Shown: piece after piece, positions 37,277-48,585 of the stretch
Layout of the letters: every line of letters begins with the position of its first letter
Numbering within the stretch: position 1 is the stretch's first letter
Origin: Lingula anatina
Lineage: Eukaryota > Brachiopoda > Lingulata > Lingulida > Lingulidae
DNA: 50,877 nt
Assembly (NCBI RefSeq): GCF_001039355.2
Contig: NW_019776168.1
Location: forward strand, 598,183 to 649,059
Direction: 5' to 3'
The notes under the pieces: generated by a model
What the model was told of the DNA's origin: nothing
The model's input: the letters and a program-made list of their open reading frames with translations, nothing else
The model's database searches: none
Position numbers and translations under genes: made by a program

Positions 37277-38165
37277 TGGGGAGAGGGGGGGCGGTGTAGT
37301 GGGGATGGAGGGTTGTAGGCATAGTGGGCTCGCGATAGACTGTTTACTTTAGAGGGGATAACGTCGAACAAACCATTTCATATACAATCCATTCGTTTTA
37401 TTCGACAAAGTTGAAACCGCTTATAACTTGTCAATCCTATTAGGAGTAAAAAAATCATTTCCGGGCAGAGGTACTGAGCTTGATAGCAAATTACGTAGCT
37501 TATAGTTTTTTTCTGTTGTCAACCCAACGATCAGATGGATGAATCTCATCATTGACCATTGTCATTTTATTATTATTCATTTGGTTCATTTCCTCGCCCT
37601 CGACATACATGTGGGCTTGTAGATTTAAGTAAGGAAATATATCGTAGACTACTATACAATAAATTTCCATGATGTAAGCGTGCGCTCATTAAATTTTGAG
37701 TCCGATACAATTAGTTTGTAACAGACTACTGAAGAGTACGATTTCTCCAATTAGCGCGCTTACCTTCTTTTAAACTTATATGCCCAGCGAATATACTTGT
37801 GGTTATAAATTTTCTTTACTTCATGGCGGGACTTATTAATGATTAGGGTTATAACGCATTAGCTTTGTTTTCTTAGAAAACAATTAATATCCAAAATTAT
37901 GACATTATGACATTATGACATGAAAGCAATATAAAAGTGACGCACTGCTGTGCAATAGTCGACAGAATTTGAGAAAAAAGTCAGCATTCAATACTGCACC
38001 GCAATCGCCATCCTTCCATTATTTCTTACCTCAATCTCCTTCAAAACCCACGAAGGCGGGAGACGATGGTCTATATCGATTGATTTCAATTATGTTTTTT
38101 TTTCAGCTTTGATCTAACAGGATCGAACCATCTCCGAGGAGTTTCTCACTAGATTGCTTTCAGCT

Positions 38166-38264
38166 TAAGCGGTTTAGATGTCTGTCACGCCTACTGAGGC
38201 TGCTAAACGATAATTAATTACCCCCTAGCCCCTTGAGTAGGCGTGACAGACATCTAAGTCGCTT
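38166..38264. mobile_element. MITE-like inverted repeat (GTAGGCG-GACAGACAT family)
   Basis: Arms 38166-38195 and 38235-38264 are reverse complements (GATGTCTGTCACGCCTACT / AGTAGGCGTGACAGACATC). The flanking AATCTAGTGAGA-type words also occur in the element at 47505-47705, which shares GTAGGCGGGACGGACATTTAAG, so both belong to one family. Confidence 0.65.
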
Positions 38265-39259
38265 ATGTTGATTGCAATTTAGCAAGGATCCCCTAGGATA
38301 TAGTTCCACCCACAGTTAGTAAGACAGGGTCTGGGAATGGTCCCTTAGATCCTTTTCCCTTCTACAAAAGTAGGGCATATACAAGACCAGTAACAGAATT
38401 ACGAATATTAAACCCGTTTTCGGTATCTTAGTTTCTACACTTTACTTTTACTCGTAGTTTTACGTCACGTAATGGAGATAATGATAGTTGAATTTAAGCC
38501 GTGACGGTAAAAACCAGTCTTGTTTAGGATATATAAAAATAATTGATGAATTTTTTTCTAAAAGAGACTAATGCGCATTGTATGGCTTTCAAAATATTGC
38601 TGGGGACCCTTATCCACGCGCTCAAATGTGTGTCTTTTTCTCCTGAATAATTCAAGCAAGTAAAACATGTTGTATTTTCTCTTCATTTTGCTGTTACACC
38701 CGAACTTCATTGGAAAAAGCGGGGGTGTTCCGTTACATATATGATGACTCGGCGACAAACGCTTCACTACTAAAAAATAAAGTCGAAAACAGATTTTGAG
38801 GCACCGGCGTGCATAAAAAGCTTTAAACACTTTTGATGTGAGCAATGGTGTATCTAGGAGGTGACATGGAAGGTGTAGGGCACATGCCCAGAACGCCACT
38901 TGAAGGGGGTGCAATTTTGTGATGGAGTTATCGTGGTATTGAATGTCAAGCGTTGAGGCAGGGGTCGGACTGGGACGAGATTTAAGAGCTTGTCAAATGT
39001 AATATGATCACTGAAGCATTTCATAAATAGCATGCAGACTTGAGGAATATTTTTTTTGTCATCAAAAAGCATGAGATTTGGCTGTAGGCTTATATGGACG
39101 GCAAACCGATGTATTCCGTTAAAAATTGTCATCCGAATCTGATTCACTGGGGGGCTCAATATTATATAAATGACTTTTCACCCAATTCTTGGGTGAATAA
39201 AACGTTTTGTTCGTCTAAGGCCGAATACACCCATGACACAGTTGCTCTAAATTTACGCA

Positions 39260-39261
<2 letters not shown>

Positions 39262-39305
<44 letters not shown>
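39262..39305. repeat. (T)44 homopolymer
   Basis: 44 consecutive T 3' of copy D; the matching place in unit 1 has (TTTA)n (25717-25740). Confidence 0.95.
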
Positions 39306-39307
<2 letters not shown>

Positions 39308-39570
39308 CGCGTAACGTATACATGTTTGTTTAGTTCTGGTTCGATAAAGCCAATGACAAATACAAAAAGGTTAAATTTCTTTCAAAGAGACAATACAATG
39401 AATTGTGCGGCTAAAACATTTTTCCTCGTTATATATAAACATGTAGGCCCCTATACACGGTGCATTTCTATCTAGAGCATTGATATTACAAATCCGGCGT
39501 ACATTTTTGTCTATCACTAAATGTGCATTCCTCTCGAAAACGCCAAAAGTTTCTAATACAAATCCCATCT

Positions 39571-42500
39571 TTAAAGTAAAACGACATTAAAGCATTTTCT
39601 TAAAGTCAGTGCAAACAATATCAACATAAGAGTTGGTGCAAGTGTGAATGCTTTACTGGTTGTACACGTCTGTTCTTCTGAAGGCATCCTGATTCGGCCT
39701 TCTAACCCTTGATATATCGGAGTGTACTTTTGGATAAAGTCCATTATGACATCTGAATCTAGATCGTCTGGAATCGTAAATTCAAAGAATAGCACCATTA
39801 GAAAAAACGAGAAATGGACAAGCAAACATTCATTTCATAATAAGACTTATATCCAAAATGACCATCCATCTATCTAGAGACATATCTGTGAATATCTGTG
39901 AAAAATCTATCAGTCGCCCTGGTAGAGGGTAGGCATACTTCGTTTGTGCATATTACTACAGTAAGAGTACGAAGGATATGCAGCGGGGAACCGTTATATA
40001 TATAGGGTTGCTGACATACGATTTTTACAGCTTTGAGAACTGTGAAATGACTTATACCCAAAATGACCATCTATCTATCTCGAGACATATCTGTGAATAT
40101 CTGTAAAAAATCTATCAGTCGCCCTGGTAGAAGGTAAAGTATGCCCAGGGCAGGGTTTTACCGTTATAATTAGAATAAAAGCTAACAAGCTGTCAATGGC
40201 AATTCATTCCTATGACAAACCTTCAAACTTAAAATATCACACAAGAAGTTTTTATAGTGGTATTTTAAATAAAAATCTTAACCTTTCCTTAAGAAGTAAT
40301 AATTATTATTATAAAACGTTTTACTTGGTATTTTCCTCTTTTTTTCTTTCTTTTAACCGAAAGCATAACATACTCAGGACCTACCTATTCCATACGGAAA
40401 TACAATATTGTCTTTTAAAACGTCATATGCATCTCCTCCTCCTATTAAGAAAGTGGTGGTGACCACATCGTATGATTTTGTCTTAACGAGGGGTTGGAAC
40501 TCGGGGACTGTACAGTCAGCGCACCTGACGTTAATGCTGACCACTCGACTGCCCACTGGCTTAGACAGGTCATACACAACTCGAAGACCTGAAGATAAAT
40601 ACACATGTAATGACTCTTAAAGCTCAAAATAAACAGAAAGCAATATTTATTAAATATTAAATATGGACAAGAATGACACCGGTGGCAGATCCAGAAGTTG
40701 ACGATTTGACAATTGGCAATACAATGGAAAATGCGCAGGTGACAGCTACCGGTACTTTGTTTTTGCCACTTATACGTTATTTATTGACGAAAACTTTTTG
40801 CCATGGTCTAAAACATGTAATATAGGACAACCATGAAAATGTGCTGAATGTGCCTATACAAAACCGATTGTCTATTTAAATAAGAGATGTCTTACCTGAG
40901 ACCTGTAAGAAACGACCGCTTCTCTTCTCGTATTCAGAAACAGAATGTTCCATGAGTTCCCAAAGCGTACTTCCACTTATCCTGACGATGTCTACACCAT
41001 TCCCGAATGGTGCGGCACTCAGTACGTCTGACACGTAAATGTCACCTGGCGAACCAAAAGTGAATTGTTTTATAACATGATGCTATTTTTGATGATATTA
41101 ATCACAATTGTACAAAAAAAAAAAAAAAAAAAAAAAAACAAGGAAAGTCAAACCAATTCATGCATGGTCGTTGAAACAATTTCACAAACACTCCTTACCA
41201 TTTTCTATATTGTCACAAAGATAAATTTTGGTACATATTGTGTGGTAGACAGAAAGTTAGAGAGATGCCATGAACAATCATAAATTTTAATACACAAGTA
41301 TAAAATTGTTAGAAGGATTCATGTCCATCAATGAATCGATGGATGACTTGCATAAAATAAACTTAATAAAAATGTTGATATAAAAAACAAACACCACAAA
41401 CGAACACAACATGATCGTAGAACCAATTAAGAGAGATCGAGGTGTAAAGGCACATTTTGGACCCTGGTACTAAAGCCCCTGTAGCAAGAAAATCTGACTC
41501 CCCCAGTCAAAATTTCATAATGAAAATCTGACTCCCCCCCATGAAATTTTGACTCCCCCTCACAGAAATTATATTAATTATTAATCTTATTTTATTTGAG
41601 TATATAACTTTTATCTTGTAGTATGCATAATAGAGGATACATTGGCACTTTTTGAAAATTTTCATGATAAAATAAGAAAATTAAAAATGTGTATTTTCCA
41701 CCCAATAACTCCCATGAAAAGTTATGGGAGTCCAAATCCTACAGGTAGTAAGATGAATACTTGTTTCAAGAAATTTCACCAAAATTTTCACCACTAAATT
41801 TGCAAATACTAACAAAATATATGTCACAATGCAAACCATGTGGAAAACAATGGTATGATGACTAAATATAAAATAGGCCCTTTCTTCATGGGAGTCCGAC
41901 TCCCATGGGTATAAATATGAAGATTTTTCATGATTTTTTTTTCATTTTTTGCACCAAATATTTTACCACCAACTTTCAAATATTTTCAATATATTCTTCA
42001 TTAAGTATACTTAAGGGAAAGATCACCAAATGTCAGATAAATAGCTTTTACATAGGGGAGACATTGGGTGGTAAAATACACATTTTGAATTTTCTTATTT
42101 TCTTTCTTATTAAAATTTTCACCTGCAAACTAACTAAAAGTGCCAATGTATCCTCCATTATGCATTAGTCATATACTCAAATGAAATAAGATATACTAAG
42201 TTTTGTGGGGGGAGTCAAAATTTCATTGGGGGATTCACATTTTCATTATGAAAATCTGACTGGGGAGTCACATTTTTGGGGAGTCAGATTTTCATGGTAC
42301 ACCCCTTTTACACTGGATGGCGTCCTCTCTGCGTCCCGTAGTGCAGCCCCGTTTGAGAATAAAAAATACTTTACGTGCCGACAGCTGGCCGATTACTGAG
42401 CATTCATTTTGCAACCAAAGCGATGAGTGCGCCTCCTTTCTACGGGGACAGAGATGTCAGTTTCATGGTCGCATAAAGGACGCAGAAAGGACGCTCTCCA

Positions 42501-44305
42501 GTGTAAAGGGGGTTTGAAGGAGTTTGGTTGTAACATGTAGTTCTACAGAGAATGGCAGGAGTCGTTAGTAATACCAATATCGATTGGTGCTCGTATATCG
42601 CCGCTGTTCCACAGGCCAATGGAGGCATTCGTCCATCTCCTTCCATCAGTGGGTTTCAAGTAGGTGTCAACTAAGGCGTCTGCTATCAGATTACCTGGAA
42701 AACGTACAGAAAGATGATGCAAATCACTATTTCGTTTGACTTTTTATTCTAAAATGCGCGAATTGTAGAGAATTTAAACTTCATGATATTGCCGTGACTC
42801 GAGCGAAGTGAAAAATTGGTAACAATTTTGAAGCCCTTCACAAGTACTGAAATGTGTTACTTTCATTTTCAATACTTATTACATAATACAAAATAACCAA
42901 TTTCCTTTCATTTTTTGATGAACTAAAAAAACAAAAACAAAGGGTAACACAGGTTTCATTTAATTTGTAAAACGGTGGATAAAAAAACGGACCGATCAGG
43001 CTGATTTTCAACCTCGACCTGTATTTTATGAATATTCATCAGTTCCGTGAGTTTGGAGACAAACGGTATAACGGTTTTCATTTTATTTATATAACGGTGT
43101 ATAAAATAGACTGAAAACACCGCAACTTTTGAAAAATGGTCCGATCATGATGATTTTTGACCTAGATCTGTATTTTATGAATATTCATCAGTTCCGTATG
43201 CTTTAAAGACAAAAGGTAATATGGTTTTCATGTTATTTATAAATAATTACACTGAAAGTGCACGGCGACAGTGACTACAGACACAGGCGACGGTTTTATG
43301 TACAAGCACATCTGTGTCTGAACATTTCATTTCATTTTTATTTTATGCTTAACAGTTACAACAGAAAAATGTTTATGAAATATTCAAGAAATAATATCAC
43401 ATATATTTACCTAAAACACATTCAGCCAGGCGGCATTTCGCATTATCCATGAAGACCAGGCTGTAGCCTATCTTTTGTGAACCATATGCTGTAACTCGTT
43501 GTTGCCACGGCTGCATCTCTGTTACTGTAGCATTATCTAAAATGAGAAACAAAGATGTGTAATAAATCGCAATAAATACCCCAAAGTAATGCCTTTTCAC
43601 GGTGGAATAAGTTATTTCCTCCATTTGAACAGGAGTATATTATTAGTATCAAAGGTAGCGTACTTTTTGTCCTAAAAGTTCACCAGGATGTCTATTCTTG
43701 AAAACCACTAGAAAGTAAATAAAAAATTGCTTTCAAGCTTTCACTCAGTTTGAGACAAGTGGAAACAAAAAGCGATTGAAATCCTTACAAAGAATTTTGA
43801 ACCCTCACAAAGAATTTTGAGAAACTCGCAGAATTTATGGAACTGGAGAATTTATGTGAGCGACTCAGAAAATTATCCTGCAAATGTCAAATATGCGGTC
43901 AAATTAAATGTCCGTTACGTATACAATTTTGCAGAAAAGTGGGTTATATTCCATTTACCTACGCCTCGAAAAAATCCTGCAAACGGTTTAATATTAGGCA
44001 CAGTTTCTCAAACTACCAAACATTTCTTTGCCACCAATGATGTGAATCTTTGCATTAACCTTCCGTAATGTTCTTATCCAGTAGAATAGGGTTACCAGTC
44101 CATGATGTCACAATTCCCGCTGCATCGAACGTTACACATAAGTGCCCCAAATATTTAGCCATCCAAAAGTCAGATACCAATAACACTTTGCCACCAGACG
44201 CCTGGGTTATAACGGTTGGGTACTCGCCTTCGGGAATTTCTTTATCTGGTGGGGTACCTGTGCACAAATAATAAGGTATATATATACACTAGGATTATAG
44301 TGTCT

Positions 44306-44346
<41 letters not shown>

Positions 44347-44759
44347 CTTACCGGTATAAAGAAATGTGTTACTGTGCCCACCAACGATTATATCCACTCC
44401 TGACACTTGCTCAGCAATCTTTTTATCTACAGAAAACCCAGAATGTCCCAATGCAATGATTTTATTGATACCCTGTGACGTTAATCTTTCGACCTCTGCT
44501 TGGACGGCCGAAACTTCGTCGGTGAAAATCAAGTTACCTGGAAGTTAACATAAAAATATTGTCAAACCTTGAAATTTACAAGTCTGTTCTCAATTTTCGA
44601 AATTAAACTCAGGCCTCAAGACTGAGGCCAATTCAACGCGTCACATCTGCCACTGTTTTAATTTTGTGTGTGCGCCCATACATCAGCAGGACTGATTAGA
44701 GCATAATAAAATATGAAGATTTACATAACACAAGGCTACATAACACAATATAATATCGG

Positions 44760-44792
<33 letters not shown>

Positions 44793-46765
44793 TATTATTA
44801 TTATTATAAAGGTACACTTTTGTAATTTGAGTATGGAAGGATTCACCTGGGTTTGATATGGTCGGTGTAGCCTTATATGTGTAACCGACTACACCTATCT
44901 TCTCCCCGGCCACATCTAGTACTGTTGACTTGTTGAACAGTCCTTGTATTTCTGGAACATCACTGGCGTCGATATTGGCACTTATTACAGGGAATGTGAC
45001 GTTTTGAAGAAAAGGAAGAAGGCCGCTAACCTTATTATCAAACTCGTGATTGCCTAATGCCTGAAAGAAAGTAAAATACATCTTAATCATAATAAGGTTT
45101 TACAGTATTCGTTAAAATTTAGACATATTCATCAGATCGATTGTATCTGTTAATCTCATTGGCAATTATGACATCATCGGTAAGCTTACATTTGTGTAAA
45201 TGCTAAGGAATATAGTCAGTGAACATTGACGGTTTATCGATTATCCGAAAAATGAATGTGAAACAGTAGACAATAAGGAGTTTTTGGGCTAATCCTGACA
45301 GTACCTTTAATGTCAGTTGCTGTGTTGGCTATCTCAATTAAATATCTATAAAAAGTAGAGGAACACCCAATGTTTTATCATATTTTATCTAGCACGGCCC
45401 CTCACTGACCCTAGGTGTATATTCAAATGGCATGCAATTTGACTCGGATCTTCTTGTTGAGCCGGGATTAAGGTTTCGTTCACATGCAATGTCTATTTTC
45501 TAAATTCTATTTTCTATTCGCGGCATGTCTTATGATCACGGTCTATGCCCTGAATATCCCGCGGCGTAATTATTGGCAGCGCGAGCCAGTTACTATAAGT
45601 TACTATAATTAACTGGCTCGCGCTGCCAGTAATTACGCGGCGGGATATTCAGGGCACAGACCGTGATCATAAGATAGCGCGAATAGAAAATAGAATTTAG
45701 AAAATAGACATTGCATGTGAACGAAGCCTAATAAAGCCATGTGCGTAAGGGCTAACTGCGTTACTTAAGTCGTTTTCTATATCGTTTTCAAAAGTGGTTA
45801 AATGCGTGCGGACCTGGATAAGAACGCACTGCCATCACGGCAAGTCATCAATCATCAAACCCCACAAATGTGTGATTTATTTTCGTTAAAACATTTTCAG
45901 TTGTACTCGATATCTGGACGTTCTAGTTGACCTGTGGAAGAGAAACGGGTATTGTTTAACTCGCGTCAATTATCGCTTATCAAAAATGCATAAGTTATTT
46001 TATTATCGTTTTAATTAATTTTTACACTGATCTATGTACATATGTATATAGACCATTTTTAAATCCTGTGCCCCATTTCAGCATCTTATTTGCAAATATT
46101 AGTTTACATAAGAATTTAAATGTGAGAAACAAAGTTTTTTACTACTAGTGATACAGTAGACTCAATGAAAAGAAAGCAAAGTTAGAAGTTGCTCACTCTT
46201 CGTTGGTTATAACATCAACCAACACTTTAACCGAGAAGCTTCACCTAGTATGTTAGAAATATTATACCCTCTACCAGCGCTACGGATTGATTTTTATTAC
46301 ATAGGCCTACTCACAATGTCTCTAGCAAATTCATGGCTCATTTCTCCACTGTGGACAACGGTGCAAATAATTTTAATTTAAAGTAAAATCTGCGGCTCTG
46401 GTAAGAAGGCAGAAACATTATATACCCATACTAACCATAGCATCGTACTTCAGTTTATTCATGAAGTATGATGTCGCCATCCCCTTGTAGATAGTGAACC
46501 ACAATGTGCCTTGGAACTGATCCCCTGCGTCCAATAACACCACGTTCTGTTCAGCGTTACGAATTTCCTCGATTTTAGTGTATCTTCGTGCCACTCCCCC
46601 GAAACATTCCCCCGCTTCTGCCTCTGTTTCCGAGCACCTGCCTCCATACTTGTCAAACTGTTCAAACCGTGCATGAACATCGTTGGTGTGTAAAATAGTC
46701 AAATTAAATCCATAGCTTAGAATGAAACATGTAAAGTAGAATCCGATTTTGACAAGCGTCTTCAT
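39571..46765 (-). CDS. NT5E: Ecto-5'-nucleotidase (CD73-like), copy D
   Basis: Nine exons, minus strand: 46436-46765, 44847-45060, 44352-44537, 44060-44257, 43411-43536, 42575-42694, 40896-41045, 40385-40588, 39571-39767. The total is 1725 bases, 574 residues, every exon the same length as in copy C. The mature part encoded by exon 1 is identical to copy C; changes there fall in the signal peptide (MKTLVKIGFYFTCFILSYG). All metal ligands are present, with GGHSNTFLYT, CRLAEC, APFGNG, TFLIGGGDAY, VRCADC and a C-terminal hydrophobic tail. Odd point: the phosphate/ribose loop reads NSGDIRAPID, with Asp where human Gly393 and copy C have Gly. This could weaken binding of a negatively charged nucleotide. 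Upstream sequence matches copy C, so expression may be shared. Reads as a functional gene on coding evidence. Confidence 0.96.
39836..40137 (+). repeat. Two direct copies of a ~95-base block in copy D intron 8
   Basis: 39843-39932 and 40048-40137 share GACTTATA(T/C)CCAAAATGACC, GAGACATATCTGTGAATATC and AATCTATCAGTCGCCCTGGT. They contain the TACCCTCTACCAGGG-family end. The corresponding copy C intron (26196-26616) lacks this pair. Confidence 0.8.
41114..41138. repeat. (A)25 homopolymer, copy D intron 6
   Basis: About 25 consecutive A next to exon 7. Confidence 0.9.
41481..42300. mobile_element. ~820-base element with long inverted arms, copy D intron 6
   Basis: The outer ends are GTAGCAAGAAAATCTGACTC (left) and GAGTCAGATTTTCATGGTAC (right). 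Arms of roughly 230 bases pair through GGAGTCA-type repeats, TGCATAATAGAGGATACATT / AATGTATCCTCCATTATGCA, and AAATGTGTATTTTCCACCC / GGGTGGTAAAATACACATTT. The middle carries its own palindrome, CATGGGAGTCCGACTCCCATG (about 41888-41908). Copy C intron 6 (27281-27725) lacks it, so it inserted after the duplication or was lost from C. No coding capacity seen. Confidence 0.8.
42305..42511. mobile_element. Short MITE-like element, copy D intron 6
   Basis: The left end TTTTACACTGGATGGCGTCC and right end GGACGCTCTCCAGTGTAAA are inverted repeats, with an inner CTCTGCGTCC / GGACGCAGAAAG pair. It directly abuts the larger 820-base element and is also absent from copy C. Confidence 0.7.
42940..43245 (+). 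repeat. ~150-base tandem repeat, about two units, copy D intron 5
   Basis: Units share GGTTTTCATTTTATTTATA, CCGATCA-GATTTT-ACCT and CTGTATTTTATGAATATTCATCAGTTCCGT, offset about 150 bases. Absent from copy C intron 5. It may fold through the internal TGAATATTCA palindrome. Confidence 0.75.
44309..44342. repeat. (GA)n microsatellite, copy D intron 3
   Basis: About 17 GA units, orthologous in position to the copy C microsatellite at 29333-29362. Confidence 0.95.
44761..44808. repeat. (ATA)n/(ATT)n trinucleotide microsatellite
   Basis: Ten or so ATA units switching to ATT, forming a perfect short inverted repeat; copy D intron 2. Confidence 0.95.
45472..45728. mobile_element. Long-arm MITE with TAA target duplication (PIF/Harbinger-like)
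   Basis: 257 bases, almost all of it two ~120-base inverted arms. The ends are GG(T/C)TTCGTTCACATGCAATG, and the arms meet near GTTACTATAAGTTACTATAA. It is flanked by TAA at 45469-45471 and 45729-45731. The matching site in copy C (31443-31445, GGATTAATGAAACC) has a single TAA and no element, which gives the empty site. A 3-base TAA/TTA duplication with GG-starting ends is the known signature of PIF/Harbinger MITEs; that class is an inference. Confidence 0.9.
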
Positions 46766-47044
46766 CTTTCCGTCTCCCAGTATTTATAACTAAGACGAGT
46801 ATGCCTCGTTTGGCCACGGTTTTACTTTTTATGCTAACCGTGCCTCGAGTTCAAATGAGCTACCCGCATGACCCTACACACTCCCTCTACACCGCCTCTT
46901 CCGATGTCACCGCGTCGTGATTAATCTACAGTTTCCCCCTGAAACTATCACGTATCATAATTGCATAACAAAAGAAATTCATAACATTATTATGCTAATC
47001 GTGCCTCGAGTTCAAATGAACCACTCGCATGACCCTACACTCTC

Positions 47045-47076
47045 TCAAGAAGTTATAACTCTTTATAACTTCTTGA
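47045..47076. repeat. Perfect short palindrome upstream of copy D
   Basis: TCAAGAAGTTATA and TATAACTTCTTGA separated by a few bases, within a partial repeat of the promoter-proximal block (CGTGCCTCGAGTTCAAATGA at 46987-47010 repeats 46840-46860). Confidence 0.75.
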
Positions 47077-47504
47077 CTCTCTCTCTTACCGCCCCACTGT
47101 ACAGATATTAGCAATCTTTTATAACCAGAGACAAATCTGTTAATATCTAGTGAAAAATCAATTTGTGGCCCTAGTACAGGGTACCGTTCATGGTGGTCTT
47201 TCGTTGAATCTTTCGTTTGATTGCGCTGGGTTGTTCTGAAAGTAGTTTATCATAACTAAACTGGGAGAGAGTGCGACGGTTGAGAATATTCTCAGAAAAT
47301 TGGTCAGGCACGTGTATTACCATATGAGTAAAGTCCGATTGCAAATATTCCATGATATTTGCTTGTCACTCGCTCGATGCCGACATTGGAAATAGTCTGA
47401 TATGAAACTTTGTGTGGAAAATGTCATTTTAGAAGGCAATAAAAAAGTCACAGGACAATGTTGATTAATTGCATTGTTTTCTTATACTGTAGCCTATCAC
47501 CCCA

Positions 47505-47705
47505 TTTCCATAGATTAGATCGACCTACTTTAGATCGACCTAACTCCCTGGGGGTTCACGCTAAATAGCTGTCAGCCGGGCGGACACGAAAGTTAATTAC
47601 CCTCTTACAGCTTGTAGTAGGCGGGACGGACATTTAAGTCGGATTATCTGAAAGTAATCTAGTGAGACTCCCCGCGGGGATAGATCGATCTAAAATCTAT
47701 GGGAA
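47505..47705. mobile_element. MITE-like element with CCATAGATTAGATCGA ends
   Basis: The left end TTCCATAGATTAGATCGA and right end TCGATCTAAAATCTATGGGAA are inverted repeats about 200 bases apart. The interior shares GTAGGCGGGACGGACATTTAAG with the 38166-38264 element. No coding capacity. Confidence 0.75.
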
Positions 47706-48297
47706 TAGAGCCTATGTGATTGTGTATGTGTGTTTGCGTATATGTGCGTTGGATGCTTTGGAGGCTCCGGGTGTGGAAGTCCTCAAGTCTGTTTCATGGA
47801 GAAAGAGATAAGCATAAGCAGATCTGGAAGTCACCTGACTCTTTATATATGATTATGGTCATTTTCAAGATGAAAACCAGGACTGATACACTGCTTAGTT
47901 GTAAAATTTGCCTAAACATCGCCCACAAATGGTTATAATCATTTTTCAAATGTATTTGTCTCTCACACAATTCAAAATGAGAACTGCCAATTATTGCTCT
48001 GCCCAAGTGATCAGGATGACCAGAAAAAAGGGGAGACTTCCCTGCATAATTTTTTCAAAGTTTGTAACGCAAACAGGTATATCTGACGTTTGATATAGAA
48101 TATGCATTTTTATTTCAACAAACTTCATTTTTCATTAATTTTTTCAGTGACAAACTGACAAATTTATTTGGTGGATTTTAATGCATTAAAAATATACTTT
48201 TCATCTGGAAATAACATTTTCTATTTTCCTTGCTAAAGGGGGGAATTAAAACCTCAATATGTTTTGATTCGCGGAATGAAAAGACTGACAGCTATAC

Positions 48298-48580
48298 TCA
48301 GGAGCAGATCCAGGATTATTTGAAGGGGGTGGGGTCTAGAACGACAGGCCTCTAATGCGAAGCCGACTATTGCCCCCCTTGGTGTGGGGTTCGGGGCCTG
48401 CTTAAGGACCCGAAATTTTTTTTGTGTTTTGGAGAGTAAACAGTGCCCTTTTGTACGGTTTAGAACTATAATTTAGTTAGTCAAAATTCTAATTTCAAGA
48501 GGGAAATATTGGTGCGATATATTTTTCAGAAACCGAAGGGGGGTCAGGACCCCTGACCCCCCCCTCTAAATCTGCCACTG
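48298..48580 (+). mobile_element. MITE-like element, CAGTGG family, copy 2
   Basis: Reverse-orientation copy of 15809-16077: shared CCAGGATTATTTGAAGGGGG, GAACGACAGGCCT, AATGCGAAGCCGA, TTTTGGAGAG and AGAAACCGAAGG. It is flanked by TATAC at 48293-48297 and 48581-48585, again a 5-base duplication. Confidence 0.8.
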
Positions 48581-48585
48581 TATAC

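Larger units (their letters stand above)
38446..46988. repeat. Segmental duplication unit 2 (contains copy D)
   Basis: Partner of 24975-35822. It is shorter because unit 1 carries the LINE and MITEs in intron 1, but it has its own insertions in introns 1, 5, 6 and 8. Confidence 0.88.

Noticed and set aside
36697-37371. Proline- or glycine-rich frames across the second gap
   Set aside because: Produced by the G run and N stretch, with no coding character.
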